Counted from the stretch's first letter, positions 1 through 61,954 are shown. The stretch is DNA of 64,000 nucleotides from Riptortus pedestris (GCA_019009955.1 CM032228.1:95779001-95843000), one strand, 5' to 3'. The notes: generated from the sequence alone by a model not told the origin. Program-made: numbers and translations.

Positions 1-1384
1 TCACTCTATTCAACCACCTACATTGCAATTAAGACAGAAATTAACTTGTAAATAACCCACTACTATTGTTGAGGGGGATATTTATCAGCAGGCTCACACA
101 ACACAACCAGCAAACAGAACAAAAATAACCCAATAATTCACAATTCATTAATCCTGGAGCGGGTGTGCAAATCATAGTCACTCATTATTAGGAATTAATA
201 GGGGGGAGGGGGGTGGTACTAGGTAGTGGTAACATCTACATCTTTGCTATGTACCATTGTTCTTTTTTCAAATAAGTGTAAATATGGTATCCTATTTTGT
301 ATATATTTCTCATCACTAAAAATATTGTTTGAAGTTTTTATTTATTTGGCAATATATGACATTCTATTCTTCAGTAGCATGAACTGGAAATACTTTGACT
401 TGAAAACTTAACATTTATTTGTCCAGTTACAGCTTTATACTTCACAGGTATAAAAAGAAAATGGATGAACAAAAAGGTGATTTTTGATACTTGAAGCACC
501 CAACTTTTTATTTCAATGGGAAACCATTTTGATTTTTGTGTTCATGATTAATGTGTGACCTTTAACTACATATAGATTCTCTCCTTCCACCAAAATCTCT
601 ATTTCCTAAGAAGGAATGAGATTTTTTTTTCATTTTTTACTTGCTGAATATATTTATGAAACATTTTTTTGACCAATGTAATATAAAAAACCTCCCAAAC
701 CAGACTGAAAGCTATTTTTGCCTATCTCTCTTCATATAGATTATAGAAAGTAACTTGTAAAATCAAATACAATTTGGCCTCCAGTTGATTAGAACTTCTT
801 TGTTCTCTTTGTAGAAGCTACTGTTTTACTTCCTTTAACAAAGTAATTGTGGCAAATGTTTGTCTTCAGTTGATTGGTTTTGATAATCCTGAAGACATTT
901 TGGAACACATATCTACGTATCTCAAAAACGATTAGCAATAGAATGTTGAAATTTCATATTTAGGACTGTTATAACACCTAGTTTTTTACCCCCCCCCCCT
1001 CTTTTGATCAAAATTGAATAAGAAAGAAGAGTGGCTGTTTAGGAGGTGAAAATAAAAATGGCAAATTGCACTGTACCATTAGAGAAACAACAGATTTGTG
1101 TAGGACCACTTTTGTTTATCATAAAAAGGTCTGTATATTATGTTCTATAATATTTTTTAATGTGATGCATTGGTACAATGATATTGTTTATGATTTCAAA
1201 TGAAACTATTTTAAATGCAGTTCAGTAAAACAGCTCATTCATTTTATTTAATAGGAGGTGCCCATATCAGTTGTTTTCTCATTTAATTCTTCTCAGCCTT
1301 AGCATAGTGAATTACAGGTATTTAAATTTCCAAATTTCAAATTATTTGATTGATTCAAAGTATTCATTTATTTATGTTTAAATA
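1..1384. other. intron or 3' sequence of the RhoGEF gene, no feature seen
   Basis: AT-rich with short homopolymers. I searched the minus strand for the remaining PH-domain exon and found no in-frame candidate with splice sites. It is probably part of the intron after exon 21. Confidence 0.5.
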
Positions 1385-1610
1385 TGTATTTGGGCCCACA
1401 ATAACCATGTGAGTTCAAGATTAGTCTTGAAACATCTCATATGGTGGCTCTGTCCCTACATGGGGAATAGTAATTCATAGTAAGACAAACTCACTAAATA
1501 AAATCATTAGTCCCACACTGGCTAGAGAAGAATGGTAAACCTGTAGAAAACCCATCATAACTAGCCAGAGTAGCATAAAGTGAACATTAATAATTAACTC
1601 TTCTTGTTGG
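1385..1610 (+). mobile_element. tRNA-derived SINE, diverged
   Basis: Same family as the 24696 copy. The tail shows CCCACACTGGCTAGAGAAGA and GGTAAACCTGTAGAAAACCC. The tRNA-like head (CCATGTGAGTTCAAGATTAG) is badly worn. Confidence 0.7.
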
Positions 1611-1878
1611 TCTTAATATTTTATTTTTATAAGATAATCCTATCAGTATTTTTTAAATCTATTTTATGACAAATTTAAATGCAAAGAAATCAGTTGAGTC
1701 AATACTTTAATATGTTTTTTAAAAATGCTTCATTTAATTAAAATTTCCCGGAACTTTTATTCTAAGTCCACTATTTACTAATTCCTATTTCTTGAAAGGC
1801 CATGCGTATCTATCAGTTAGTGCAAATACTCATGTATCTACAAGTGCAAAATTTAATTGTATACACTATCAATCATAC

Positions 1879-50180
<48,302 letters not shown>

Positions 50181-50271
50181 CTGCAAATAAAACAAATAGT
50201 TAAACGAATTGTTCAATAAACTTTTAATACAGACAAATCTCTTACATTTAAACACTGAGTTGTCTTAAGGT

Positions 50272-50888
50272 TAAAAAGTCCGTCACGCAGGGTCAAGCAG
50301 ATTTCCATCGAGAACTTTAGTAATCGATAAATATACATTCTGCTAACACAACACCCCCGTGAATAAATACAAACGGAAATAAGAAATGTTTCATCCAATT
50401 TCAATAAACTGCCGACAGGAAGCGTTAGAAATGTAAACAAACGGATCTGCCCGTCTCACACCGGTCACCAGGACATATTTGAATGTATCTCGTATAATAA
50501 AAGTCTCTTGAATACCATTTTTGGTATTTAAGCTTCGAATAATGTGATTTATTATGTAGCGGAGTATTGTTTATGAAACATGAGTAGAAGTGGCGGTTTC
50601 CTGACGGCTGAAAACTGAAAAATGTCTCGGTTAATATTCAAGATAGTGATTGAATGTATATAAGAATAATTATAGTACATTTCATTTGCAATACGATTGA
50701 TTCTATACAATTTTTCTATCCGACATATGGTAACGGAGATATTTCGAAAATCCTCCCCTCTAAACCCCCCCCTCCCCCTGGCCCAATTTCAGCTGTTAAC
50801 GAACTTAATCTTTCTTTTTACATAAAACGACTAAATATCGAGTTTGGTAACGATTAAACAATAATTGCGACCGTTAGAGCGGTAACAG

Positions 50889-50926
<38 letters not shown>

Positions 50927-51054
50927 GCAGTTTTGAACGGACCTCATTTTCGTCATCTCCTGGATAGGATCAATGGACATTTGAAGAAAAATGTCGAAAA
51001 TCGCGTCATGAGTACGACCTCAATAGCTGTTTTGGCTTTAAGGGAAATCTGCTA

Positions 51055-51057
<3 letters not shown>
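50272..51057 (-). mobile_element. HINE-like AGCAGATTTCCC element, minus-strand copy
   Basis: Inverted full copy. The 3' terminus (TAAAAAGTCCGTCACGCAGG on the plus strand) is at 50272, and the 5' terminus (GGGAAATCTGCTAAAA) ends at 51057. The internal TA tract is at 50893-50921, with the usual AACAGACAAA flank. A second TA tract abuts its outer edge at 51055. It begins 92 bp upstream of RhoGEF exon 1. Confidence 0.8.

Positions 51058-51101
<44 letters not shown>
51055..51101. repeat. TA microsatellite abutting a HINE-like element
   Basis: TA tract directly outside the 5' terminus of the inverted copy at 50272-51057. Confidence 0.95.
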
Positions 51102-51103
<2 letters not shown>

Positions 51104-51104
51104 T

Positions 51105-53035
51105 ATATTATGATTTTCCCAAAGGATTTACCGTTCCCTTGCGTGACAGATTTAGTTTTAATAATTAATTGCATGAAAATATTGCTAACAATTTTAATGT
51201 CTATTACGAAATGGTCAGTAACCATGATTTTTGTTTCTTTGAACTATAACTAAAGATGGTGCGAAAAATCGGCATTGAAATTTCAAGAAAGAAAATTTAT
51301 TTACAAATTGTTTATATGTCAGCTTACTTGCCCTATTGGCTAAGATAAAAATGTAAATACCAGCATACAACAAAATTTAAGGCATTTGAGTACATGGAAT
51401 TTGTATAAAACAATACCATGCCTTTGCAAATTTTTATTGAAAAACAAAAGTTTTCCGTTAATGTTTTTATTCATCTGTTAGGTTTGTTGCTCTAAATATT
51501 TATGGGGTAGGATGAAGGTTTAATTTTGAGCTGTTTGAAAGTGATAAGCGAACGATTTGGAGAGAACAAGCGGCTTTTCATACTAATCTGTGTTTAGGTA
51601 CATGACACAAGGGACTGGTAGGTTGCGTGCTTTAGTAGCCAGGTGTAGAAACCCTAAATAAAGGTGTGTACACGGCCTGCAGGCCTCCCAAGTAGCAATA
51701 TCGACTAGCCTTTGCCCTCTATATGGATTCAGTTCACCGGGGTCATAATGTCAAATCAAGGACAACCAGCCAAATTTAGAACTCCTTAAATAGACATTGT
51801 CACAGCCCAGGTCAGTGGATGACTTTTTCCCCCCTCAATAATAACGTGTTTTTAACTTTATTTATTCATTGAAGTTAATTTACCCATTTTTCTTCTTTAG
51901 AACGATTTATGGCAATTTATAGATATAGTTTATTGTTTCGTTGAGCCACCTCATGCTGGGAAACTATTTTTTGTTAGTTTTTATGTATGAAAAAAAATCA
52001 AGGAGTACTTTAAAATAACTGTAATGCTTTATTTAACCTCAGAACTACTGATATATTTCATATTGTTATAACATTATACTTCTAATTATTTTGATGCTTG
52101 TATGTAATTATTATTTGTTTATCTCGAAATCATTATCTTCGAAATCGTTTTTTAACTCTAGCTTAAAAAGAGTGATTTATTTCTTATTTACCCGTGGGTG
52201 GCAAATCTTTTGGTCGACGATCTGCGTTACGCGCTAAAGTCCACAGGCCATATTACGATGAAATATATATCGATGTGACAAATATAAAAATATTGATCCT
52301 CGTCCAGCAGAATCTATATATTGTTGGACACGATAGAGTATACTTATTCATCGTGTATTTTTTTTTTATTGAGTGCATAACATCCTTTTTAGAAAATAAT
52401 CCATTAGAAGACAGTGTTTGAGGAACCTAAGTACGTGAAGTTGAAGGAAATAAATAAAACATATTCAGTCGGTAGGGAAAATGTATTTCTTAAAGTTTGA
52501 TATGCCTCCAGCAAATGATAAAACTGTTATATAGTCCTAAGTAACTAAAAATAAATCAAGCAATATTTATAAATCGCAACATTTATAACGTGATAGGTGT
52601 GTGTGTGTGTGAGTTTTAGATTAAATGTTGAAGATTTGCTTGCAGGAGAGGTTTCGCAGAATGATACCTGTTTATAAGTACAGCTTTTTTATCATTCATA
52701 AAGTATATCCAGTGAATGAAAATATTAATTTTGGCCTTTCAAATAATAGAGCTGTAGAGCACGGCTGGGCCCTTGTGCAGGTGGTACTCATTAGTTTTTT
52801 CTTACTGAATTAATTCTGATGACTCATGGATAAGCTGAACAGGTGAGAAGTAAACTCGGTTCGTGCCAGGATATGGCTTAGGAAAGCACTGGTTCATATC
52901 TACCTCTACCACTAAATTACAGAATTCAATTAATTTGTATGCAGATTGGACAGTTGGATTTGTCTATATATTTTGTAGGGATAGTTATTGGTTAGTCGAG
53001 CCTATAACGTAACTGTTCTTCAATGGAAAATCCAC
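51105..53035. other. upstream sequence, no feature seen
   Basis: Between the last HINE-like copy and the 53-kb element fragments. It has a short TG tract near 52596 and no exon with good splice sites. Confidence 0.45.
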
Positions 53036-53040
53036 AAAAA

Positions 53041-53425
53041 AAAGTCCCCCCCCCCGCAGAACTAAGCAGATTTCCCACGAGCTGGTATGACACTATTGTT
53101 CTCTTCCCTTCATATATTTTCTATTTCTAAGAATAAATCCGTTAGGTAGAAGGAGAGTATACTGATAGCTGAAAACAAGAAAGTACGGATAATTCCCTTA
53201 ATATTTGAGTTACGAAATAACGTAAAGAACAACATTAAGAAGATATTTAATTTGCAATTAGTTGTTTCTTTACAATTTTTCAATACATGTCATAATAACG
53301 GTGGTATTTTGAATTTCGAATTTCTCCCTCCTCTAATCCCCTCCCCCATTCTTGGTCCGATTTCAGCCATTAACGACTTAGAACTTTAGTGAAGAATAAA
53401 ACAGTTAAATATAGATTATGGTATA
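53041..53425 (-). mobile_element. HINE-like element, minus-strand 3' fragment
   Basis: A C-run, then CGCAGAACTAAGCAGATTTC and the reverse-complemented interior, including the CCTCCTCTAATCCCCTCCCC patch and GTTAAATATAGATTATGG. It is followed immediately by a minus-strand Helitron fragment. Confidence 0.7.
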
Positions 53426-53439
53426 AATCCTAATATAGC

Positions 53440-53660
53440 TTATACTGAAGGAGGCATTAATACTGTACTAACCTAAATACGAAGTTTCGTCTTTCGCTCC
53501 TTTAAAATAGTACACCCCCTCTATAGTTATTCACGTATACTCATTGATTGATTGAAAAGTTCCTTTAAAATTACAAAATAAACAACTTTTGTAATGTGCA
53601 CGTTAGCCGAGGGACCAATAGGTAACGAAATGTCACGATTTTTCGCGATTAATTAACTTC
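53440..53660 (-). mobile_element. Helitron body fragment, minus strand
   Basis: Contains reverse-complemented body segments ACAAAATAAACAACTTTTGT and GGGACCAATAGGTAACGAAA shared with the Helitrons at 25-27 kb. Neither terminus is visible. It abuts a HINE-like fragment, the same pairing as at 25-27 kb. Confidence 0.65.
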
Positions 53661-53664
53661 AATT

Positions 53665-56600
53665 TAATTATTTTTTTAAATAATCTCCAATCATTGTTTT
53701 ATAAACTACTCTATGTTTTATATTTATAATATACAATCTGACCTCGTGGTCCGAATGCATAAGGCTCCGGTAGCTCCTGCGTGGAGGGATTGATTAGTTT
53801 GGAATACTCTTTCAAAAGTGTTATGTATACATGTCAGATCATGGATTATTCTTCAGCTATATCTAGATACTAGATGCATTTTGAAGAAACCGAATGTAAA
53901 AAAATAAAAATATTGAATAAAATGACGTGTTAACCTTTTGAGCGAAAGGTCGAACATACATGTGCCAAAACACCGATAATTACGTCTACAAGCCTAGTAC
54001 TCTGGTAGCTGGTGATAGAATACCAATTGATATTCGAAGCGCCTTAGAAAGGAAATTGTTTGTCCAAACGCCTCGTTCGATAAACACTCTTGTATGGTGT
54101 GTAGAATGTCACTCTCCATTCCCGTAATTAGGAACACCCAGCACCCAACAAAAATAAAATATAGTAATGAGTTTATCTTCAAACATTGGAAATCAGTAAG
54201 AAGTTAATCATCTGGGCCTAATCCTTAAATATTAAAATAAATAGTAATAATTATATCCAGGATAAATAACTTAAAACCGACTGAAAAACAGCCCAATTTT
54301 AAATTGAAGAATATAAATCGTTGAACCAAAGATAATCTGGGATAAGCAGAATTATTGGGCTAGGGAAGGCGGATGCCCCCCTATTAGCAAATTCCAAGAA
54401 TATCCAGTCCCTCCAGGGAGTTTGTTGCTAATAAACTCAGCTTGAGAATCTGACTCGAGCTACTTTTGAAGGGATCGATGCGGGCATTAAATGGTAGATG
54501 CTATTGAGACTTAAGATGGGATCGTAAGAATGGAGACAAGAAGGGATGTAGGATGATTTGCAGACAGAAGCCTGCCCCTCTGGAGCCCTACTGGCTGGGA
54601 TAGGCCTAGTATTGATTTCAGTAACATTAGTGGTCTCTCTCTCTCTCTCTCCCCCTCTCTCTCACTCGCTTTTCTTCTCTGTCTTATTGTATCTTTTTTT
54701 CTTCTCTGATTATGATGCTTTCTTAATCTCTTCACTTTCCGAAATTATTCGAATTGTAACAAAATTGGATCAGCACAAACACACCTATAAAAGGATCTAA
54801 GTTATTATGTTTATAATGAATATTTTTTTCTGTTCATAATTAAACTATCTTCAAAAGCGTATACAATATCAGTCGTGAGAACGGATACTGTTGAATGCTT
54901 GGCTAGCTGGATTTATAACATAATAAAAACAAAATCCAAAATAAAACTACTGGTGCCAAGTCACTAAAGGAGCGTGCATTTTGAAATCTAAAGTAACTAG
55001 AATTAGATAGTTACATGAACTGTTCCCATACTAGTGTATAGAAACTTATCCGAACTATAAAGAGGAATGACATCGAATTCTTGCCCAGTCTTTTCATGTA
55101 CCTATATCATACTGTAGGTCCAAAAAGGTATCGGGTTAATGCCCTTTCGATTGGTGATATAAGAATATCCATAGAAATCCATAGAAGATGGGAAAGGTTC
55201 ATCTCACTCAACCTAACTTTCTGGGGAAAGTACATCTGTTAGGACAGTAGAAAGAAAAATCATATAAACAGTCTCCCTTATTGTTATAATACTTAGTAGT
55301 TGAAGACAGTAATCATTGGCCTACAAATTTTCATATTTTTCGTGTTTTCTGAAAAATGGGTTCTCGAGTTTTATTATGAATATTATCAAGGGCTCGTAAA
55401 TAGTATATTTAACTAATGATGCACGTTTAGATATAAAGCAAAAATTATAATTGAAAACTTATTTCAAAATATAGGGAGACGGTGTACAGAAATATGGGAG
55501 TCAAAATGGTACTCATAAATAGCATTGAGGGCCTACATCTGTGGTTTTTGCGTGCGCGCGCTGTGGGTGTGTAATAACTACAATTCATATCCATTATATG
55601 CAGCCAATATTATTGTTGATATTAAAAGTTTGACGAAGGGGATGCTAACAATATGAGAGTGAAATAGGGGTGGTATATGTTTCAATAGCTACATCACAGA
55701 TAACATCAGGAGCATGCAGTACCCCCCACCGAAGCCTCCATTCAAGAAGGTTTATCGCTATTTTAATCAGTAAAGAGTAGAAATTAGTATTTGACACGTG
55801 GCATGTTCTTTGTTTGTTTTTTTTTAGTCGCCTTAGACTACAATTCCTCAGAGTCCAAATTCTTAGTCTTATATCAACTGAAAAGTTAGTGAACTTAAAT
55901 TGGCCAATGAATTTAAATTGACTATAATTTAAATGTTATTACTGCAATCATTCAATTTAATATTACATATTGTCAATAACGAGTATGGCTATGAGACATC
56001 CAGCTCGTAAATCGAGTAAGCATTTATTTTTATTAAAGAAATATTTTTAAAAACACATTTATTATATTTTATTCGAAACCAAGTAGCCAAACAACATATA
56101 TTTAAATACTTTCAATGCTATATTCTTTATGTCAACAATATTTTGGAAATGTTGATCGTGATTCTAATCACAATAATTTCACCTGTAGGTTATCATTCTT
56201 TTCCAGACAGTGTGGGACTGTGAGTTTTATTGGATGGGCCCGACAATAAATAAATTACCAAGCCCAACCAGAAATCAAGCCAACACATTAAAGACCTATT
56301 GGTCCTTCGGCGTAGTTAACCCATTAGTGCCAAAACATTTATTCACTTATATTACACCACCTAAACCAATTACAGACTTATTAAAGAAAAGAAAATGCAA
56401 TCTGATAACTGCCTGACGAAGAACAAAAAGAAAATGTCATATCATAAGTTCCCAGGCGTATCTTTAGAACTCACTTCAAATTTAGTGGTGACAAATTCAT
56501 CTTAAAAAATCTTTCTTGTCGCTAGAAAAAAATGAAAATGTTGAATATGGCAATTAAACCTTCTATGAAGGTGTTTCTAGTTAGTTTTTTTTTTTTTTTG

Positions 56601-57100
56601 TTTTTGGTTAAATATGTATCCCTTTCATCCTTTCCTACATCTTTGAATGGAGCTTTTACCTTCAACTCAATCCTAAGACACATTTGATTGTGTTCCCAAG
56701 ACTAATCGCAGTTCAAAATACAATACGATACCATGAGTTTTATAATCCTTGAGTAACTAAAGATGCTTCTAGTTACTGGTGAGTTAATTTAAGAGAGAGT
56801 TTAGACTGTACATGGTTGCTTAATTGTTCTATTTATCTAAGTGCATAACATTACACGGTTGCTTGTAACATTCAGGTTTATTGAACACCTTATGGACGAT
56901 TCCATTTCATGAGTAAATAGTGTCTGCAATTAGTTGATAACATAAAAGTTTAATGAGAGGTAGGAATAAACATGGACTAATTATATTAGGATGTGTAAAA
57001 TTTGTTTATTTGAAATACTTAAAAATGTTGAGAGACCCACTTAAAAAAAATAATATACACATAAGAACTATCTGTTTATTATTAAAGAAATAGTAACAAT
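53665..57100. other. upstream or intergenic sequence with a TC tract
   Basis: TC-rich run at 54632-54664. A 62-codon minus-strand frame at 53994-54182 starts with a signal-peptide-like hydrophobic stretch (LLYFIFVGCWVFLITG), but nothing else supports a gene. Confidence 0.4.
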
Positions 57101-57104
57101 TTTT

Positions 57105-57148
57105 GTGGACGTTTAGCCGTCATAAGAGCTTATGATGGCGTTTAAAAT
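57105..57148. repeat. short hairpin
   Basis: TTTAGCCGTCATAAG and CTTATGATGGCGTTTAAA pair around a 2-3 base loop. It is upstream of the other hairpin at 57279. Confidence 0.4.
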
Positions 57149-57278
57149 TGTATAGTCGTGTCAATAGTTATCAACTAAAAACTGCTGCCTAAGACAACTT
57201 TCTGTGCATTGAGCTGGCTGAAACGACCTACAAAAAAAATTGTATTTCGCCTAGACCTTTCATATAAGCTCGCTTTTA

Positions 57279-57336
57279 AGTCGACTTCAACCTGTTGACT
57301 CTGCTTTGAGGTCTGTAGTCAAAGTTGAAGTCGGCT
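57279..57336. repeat. hairpin-forming inverted repeat
   Basis: GTCGACTTCAACCTGTTGAC at the left pairs with AGTCAAAGTTGAAGTCGGCT at the right, with a few mismatches and a short loop. The shape would suit a small-RNA precursor, but nothing else supports that. Confidence 0.4.
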
Positions 57337-57809
57337 GAGGTCAGAGAGATTGCCAGGAAAAGGTGATATGCCCTATTGATTTTCTCTTAACCTCCTCACT
57401 CCTTCCGTCCATAATTATATTGTGCCCCATTTGCCGTGGCTTCTGTCAACTCGTTACCGTTGTCATTTACCTCTATCACCCTCGTTATGTCAACATTGTT
57501 TGCCCTTAAACTTGAAGGCTCTCCCCATATAAAAGCTTCTGAATATGATAACGAGCATATCATCAACCCGAATATTATTACAGCATGAAGTGTATTTGAA
57601 GATATAGTTTAAAATTTGTAAATTTCACCGAGGATAACCGGCATTTAAAAATAAATATCAAGTTAGTTTTGCCTTTAAAAATGTCCTTAAGCTATTTCCA
57701 TTAATTAAAAGAGTAGCTCAATTTTAAACAAATTTTGGTGTTTATATTTTTATTTCTAGTCCAATAATTGAGGTGTATCCCCTTGAGCTTACTCAGTTCA
57801 TGGGAACCA

Positions 57810-58060
57810 GGTTAGAAGGGAAAGGCTGAAAAGTGCATTTGCCGGATCTTGTGGCCGACGACCATATGCATTAGGGACTATTGTTGAGTGCATGCTTTGC
57901 CCCAATTAGATAGGATTGTCGAGCCACAGACTGCACTCTCAGAGCTGGGGTCGGCTAGACCTCGGCAACAGTGCACACATGTAAACACGGCTGCGGGTCC
58001 AGGTGTCTCCCGCACCACCACAAACTCACCCATTGTAATGTAACTTCAGGCTGAATCTCT
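57810..58060. other. GC-richer, CpG-containing island of unknown nature
   Basis: Clearly more GC- and CpG-rich than its surroundings (GCCGGATCTTGTGGCCGACG, CTGGGGTCGGCTAGACCTCG). On the minus strand a 50-codon frame begins MGEFVVVRETPGPAAVFTC. It could be a promoter or 5' exon of the minus-strand gene, or a transposon fragment; the sequence does not decide. Confidence 0.35.
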
Positions 58061-58754
58061 TATCGCTCAAATGGAAAACAAACAACGCTTTCCTTTATCC
58101 TGCTCGATCGAAGGGGCATCGGATCTATATTGTTATCCCTACTCATAGAATAGAATTTGAGAATATTCCCTTTTGTTCTTGCCGTCTGTGCTACTTAATA
58201 GTTCTAACTCATTTTCACCATCAAGAAGACAATTAATCTCTTTGTCAGGAATACTTTGGGAAACTAAAAATTACCAACTTTCATCGGATGAAACGAATTA
58301 TTCCAAGCTATAGAAACCACAATCAATGAAAGATATGAGCTCCTCCATATACTTGTACCATTGGTGGTAGTTCTCAGCCAAGCTCATATGGATGCGTAGC
58401 TACTGAAGTCGGATTCTCGTACTATACTTATATATAATACAGCATACATATATTGCTCTTTCAACGCGTTTTGTTAATGTACTTCCAGTCACATGTAACG
58501 TAAATACTATTCTTCATGAAATTCTACGATTAATTATCACAAACGACGTTTTCATGTCCGGCATCATTAGATCTCTTCTAATAGTGCATCAAAATCTTTG
58601 ATTTTCTCCATGCCAGAGAGCCACGTGCCTCTCTCAGTGCTTAACTCACATTTGTTATCAAACCTTAGTACATTTCTAACTTTACGTGTTCTTTCCAACA
58701 AGAAGAAAATTTGTTTTACACTTTTATGCCTCTAGGTGACAAATAATATTAAAT

Positions 58755-58759
58755 GTATG

Positions 58760-58806
<47 letters not shown>
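58755..58806. repeat. TATG/TA microsatellite
   Basis: Short TATG repeats, then a TA run, next to a degenerate HINE-like fragment. Confidence 0.92.
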
Positions 58807-58807
<1 letters not shown>

Positions 58808-58824
58808 TATACATATGTATAAAT

Positions 58825-58915
58825 ACATGTTTGACTGTTAAGTGTGTTTACCAGCAAAATATCGGTTAAGGTTGAGTGAGGGATTTGAGGGGGATTGGTT
58901 TTAGAAAACGACCTT
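58825..58915 (+). mobile_element. HINE-like element, short degenerate fragment
   Basis: After a TATG/TA tract comes GTTTGACTGTTAAGTGTG and then a GATTTGAGGGGGATTGGTTT patch, matching the junction and G-rich parts of the family with a deletion between them. The match is weak. Confidence 0.4.
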
Positions 58916-58919
58916 GTTA

Positions 58920-60260
58920 TGATAAAGAAAATACATATAGTATCTTCCTTTTTGATTGACAACAAATCAAATGCTTTACGGTTTTGATCCCATACATATA
59001 AACGGTTATACAAATCACTCCCACGGGATGTTTACATGGTGCAGCAAACTGATTGTATTTTACTTCTCCTTAAAAGTTTTACTAATAGGTTTCATTGACA
59101 AAGATCGAATATTGTATACGCCAAATTGCTATCATTATAAATATTGAAAGATTTTTAACTAAAAAAAAAATAATTGGAAATGCCGATAATATTCTCGTAT
59201 TAGTGACTTCAATACACGAATTCTACAACGCTGATGCAAGCTCATTCTGTAGCCTGTTAAATGTTTTATGTATTATCAAGTCTGAGCGTAAATTACTTAA
59301 TCCTCCATCAAAGATAGAACTCATTCAAGATTGTTTTATATAGCATATTTTCTCCCTGAGAAGCCCTATTTATTTATACGATATTTGTTATGCTATTATA
59401 CGACGTAAAACATCGATAAGCCATTTGAGCCAACTTGAGTTTTATTTATTGGACCAGTTAAAATGCTTGGATGATTTAAACCCAGAAGCTGCCATAATTG
59501 TTGTTCAAAATATTCAACCAGTTCGTGCGTCTATTACCAATGGCTTATTTTCAATGATAAATGTAATGACGGCGATTATTATGCAGTTTTATACGCAGCA
59601 GATTAATTGAATATTTAATTGAAAAGCCGCCCAAAAAAGAGCAATTAAGTCAATTTTACAAATGCAGCAACAGTGGTAAACTTGGGAAACAAGTAGGAAC
59701 AAACTAAAAAGAATTCAAAATATGAGAGAAAGATGTATAATATGAATATTGTTCATCATTAAGATAAAGGAAAAAATCCGTTAACTGTATACAACTAATA
59801 ATAATTGGTTTTATTTTTCTTTTAACGCTCAAGAAACAAATATATATATATATTTTATAAGAATATATCTAAAAGCTCTAGTAAAACATGTTATGATCCA
59901 ATATCTGTATATTACTTTAACTATGATAATTTCAGCGTGAGCAAAGAGATAATATTGTTAGAAAGACGTTGGTGGTTGATATTGCAGGGAGGTATAGTCC
60001 AGGCAGTAACACCCTCCCTCCAACTAACATTACCATATTGTCTTACTAGGGTGAATAATTAATAGTTCCTACATTTGCTTACTAGCTGTAATTATTCACA
60101 TAAATATAACTTATCACTAAATTAGGCGCATACATTTCGTTGGTGTACCTCCAATTTCAAAGGTTCTTTGGAAATAAATTATACCTAATTGAACTATTAT
60201 AAAATGGGAGAGTGAAATGATTCTTATTTACTGAAAAAAAATATCACTTACCAACTTTCA
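58920..60260. other. intergenic or intron, no feature seen
   Basis: AT-rich. Short frames at 59095-59343 and 59425-59610 lack splice sites or recognisable similarity. Confidence 0.4.
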
Positions 60261-60261
60261 A

Positions 60262-60410
60262 ATGATTTTATGTCTAATCTGGACAATATACAAGTTACCA
60301 ACCTTTTCTAGCCAGGATCAGAGGAATGATTATATTTAGTGAGTTAGTCCCTAAATAAATTCGTATTAGCCATGCTGGTATCGAATCAACCGCTATAGGT
60401 TTAACTAAAT
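60262..60410 (-). mobile_element. tRNA-derived SINE, minus strand
   Basis: In reverse it reads CTGGCTAGAAAAGGTTGGTA and then AACTTGTATATTGTCC, matching the tail of the family, with a B-box-like GATTCGATACCAGC head remnant at the right end. Confidence 0.65.
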
Positions 60411-61177
60411 TATATACGTATATATCTGTTATTATAATTATATATTTGTATAGTTTTCATCTAAAAGGTAGGTATTGTGAATATTGAATTAATACATGAT
60501 GAGGACAACCTCAATATGTAGTTTCCCACAGATAAGACATTCAAAACATAAATATGAAAATATAAAGATCTGGTTGATGAACGTGAGTCCATAAGTAAAG
60601 GTGCATGTGCAAAAAAAATGTTTGACGCATCACATAAATACATATAAAACCTAATCGCAATTTTAATTAACCGGAATAAATTACATGTCAATAACCCAAG
60701 AAAATATTACTACTTACTTCTAAGTTTGAAAACTTCTAAACACTCTCCAAGAGAATACCCTGCAAAAGTGGTTTGTAGCTATGGAAGTGTACTACTTACT
60801 GACGGGAGCCACACAAAAATGAATTTCAACAATTTTTTGAAACATAGAACCAGAAAAACCTGAAAAAGAAAGGGTTGCCTTGGCTCCCTTCCACCATTTT
60901 TTGTTCTTTTCTTCCCTCGCCCTTCAAAAACTAGCTTATCCCAAGGACAAGTTATTTTGTGAAGGGCTTTGTTGTAAAACGGGACCTATACAATTGAAAT
61001 ATCACTCATTTATTCCTAGCAGGTGATGAAAACATGATCTAATTATAAACTAACGTTTTGTTCAGTTCCCAGGGTAAAATGCAAGTTTTCCCACCCTTTT
61101 CTTGTGTCTCATTATAATTTTAAGGATACTGAGGAATTTTAGAGGAAGAATTTTTTTTTTTTTTTTTTTGAGGTCCT

Positions 61178-61280
61178 TGAGATAGCTTTGTCACTGTCAA
61201 AAGTCCTATTTTAGGTTGACAAAGTCCAGAATTTGGCAGGTCAATGAAATAGAACTATTGACGTTGACAAAGCTATCTCA
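61178..61280. repeat. 103-bp segment with perfect 16-bp terminal inverted repeats
   Basis: TGAGATAGCTTTGTCA at 61178-61193 is exactly inverted at 61265-61280. GTTGACAAAG occurs again inside. It could be a tiny MITE. No clear target duplication is seen. Confidence 0.55.
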
Positions 61281-61954
61281 CGAAACTTAAGCAACGCAGT
61301 TCAATCATTTTACCCTATTGACAGACCATCAGACAGATTTTAAATTGACTACATACTCTGACAAATGAAAAACACATCAACGTCCATCAAACAATACCCG
61401 AGAAGAGGTGATACCTTGAATAGACATTGCTTACAAGCCCAAAACATACAGAAATATTTGTCCCAAATGAAACACCAGAATAACAGTGAGAGATATAATT
61501 TAGTTATGCAAGAAATTTGACATTTTATTCATTATTGAAAAAGAAAGGAAAATATACTCATAAGACAGAATTTATTGACTATTAGTGTACGATTTTATAT
61601 ATATTAAAGAATGTTTTTTATTGTTTAGTTGTAAAATTAGAGTTGTAGGCCTCTGCATGTACACAGAAAACTAAAACAAATTGTGAAAGGGAAGAATTGC
61701 AATTCATACATTTATACTGTCGTTCATTCCAGCGTTACAGTACATGAACAGCATTTAAACAAAAAAAAAGCGTCAATGTTTAAAAGTTCAGGCATTGTTT
61801 TAATAAAATTAATTTTTTTTAAATAACAAATTTATATAAATAATTTTAATTCCTTTAATATATATTATAAAGTATTCATATTTTAAATTATATTATAAAG
61901 TTTGGGGGCTCATTTCAGCGATATAAGTTAATAAGTTGGTCTAAATCTAACTTC

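Noticed and set aside
53994..54182. Small secreted-protein-like frame on the minus strand
   Set aside because: The hydrophobic start is suggestive, but AT-rich DNA often gives such stretches and no splice or homology support is seen.
56210..56416. 68-codon plus-strand frame with PSPTRNQANTLK
   Set aside because: No known family and no convincing splice context; not supported as a gene.
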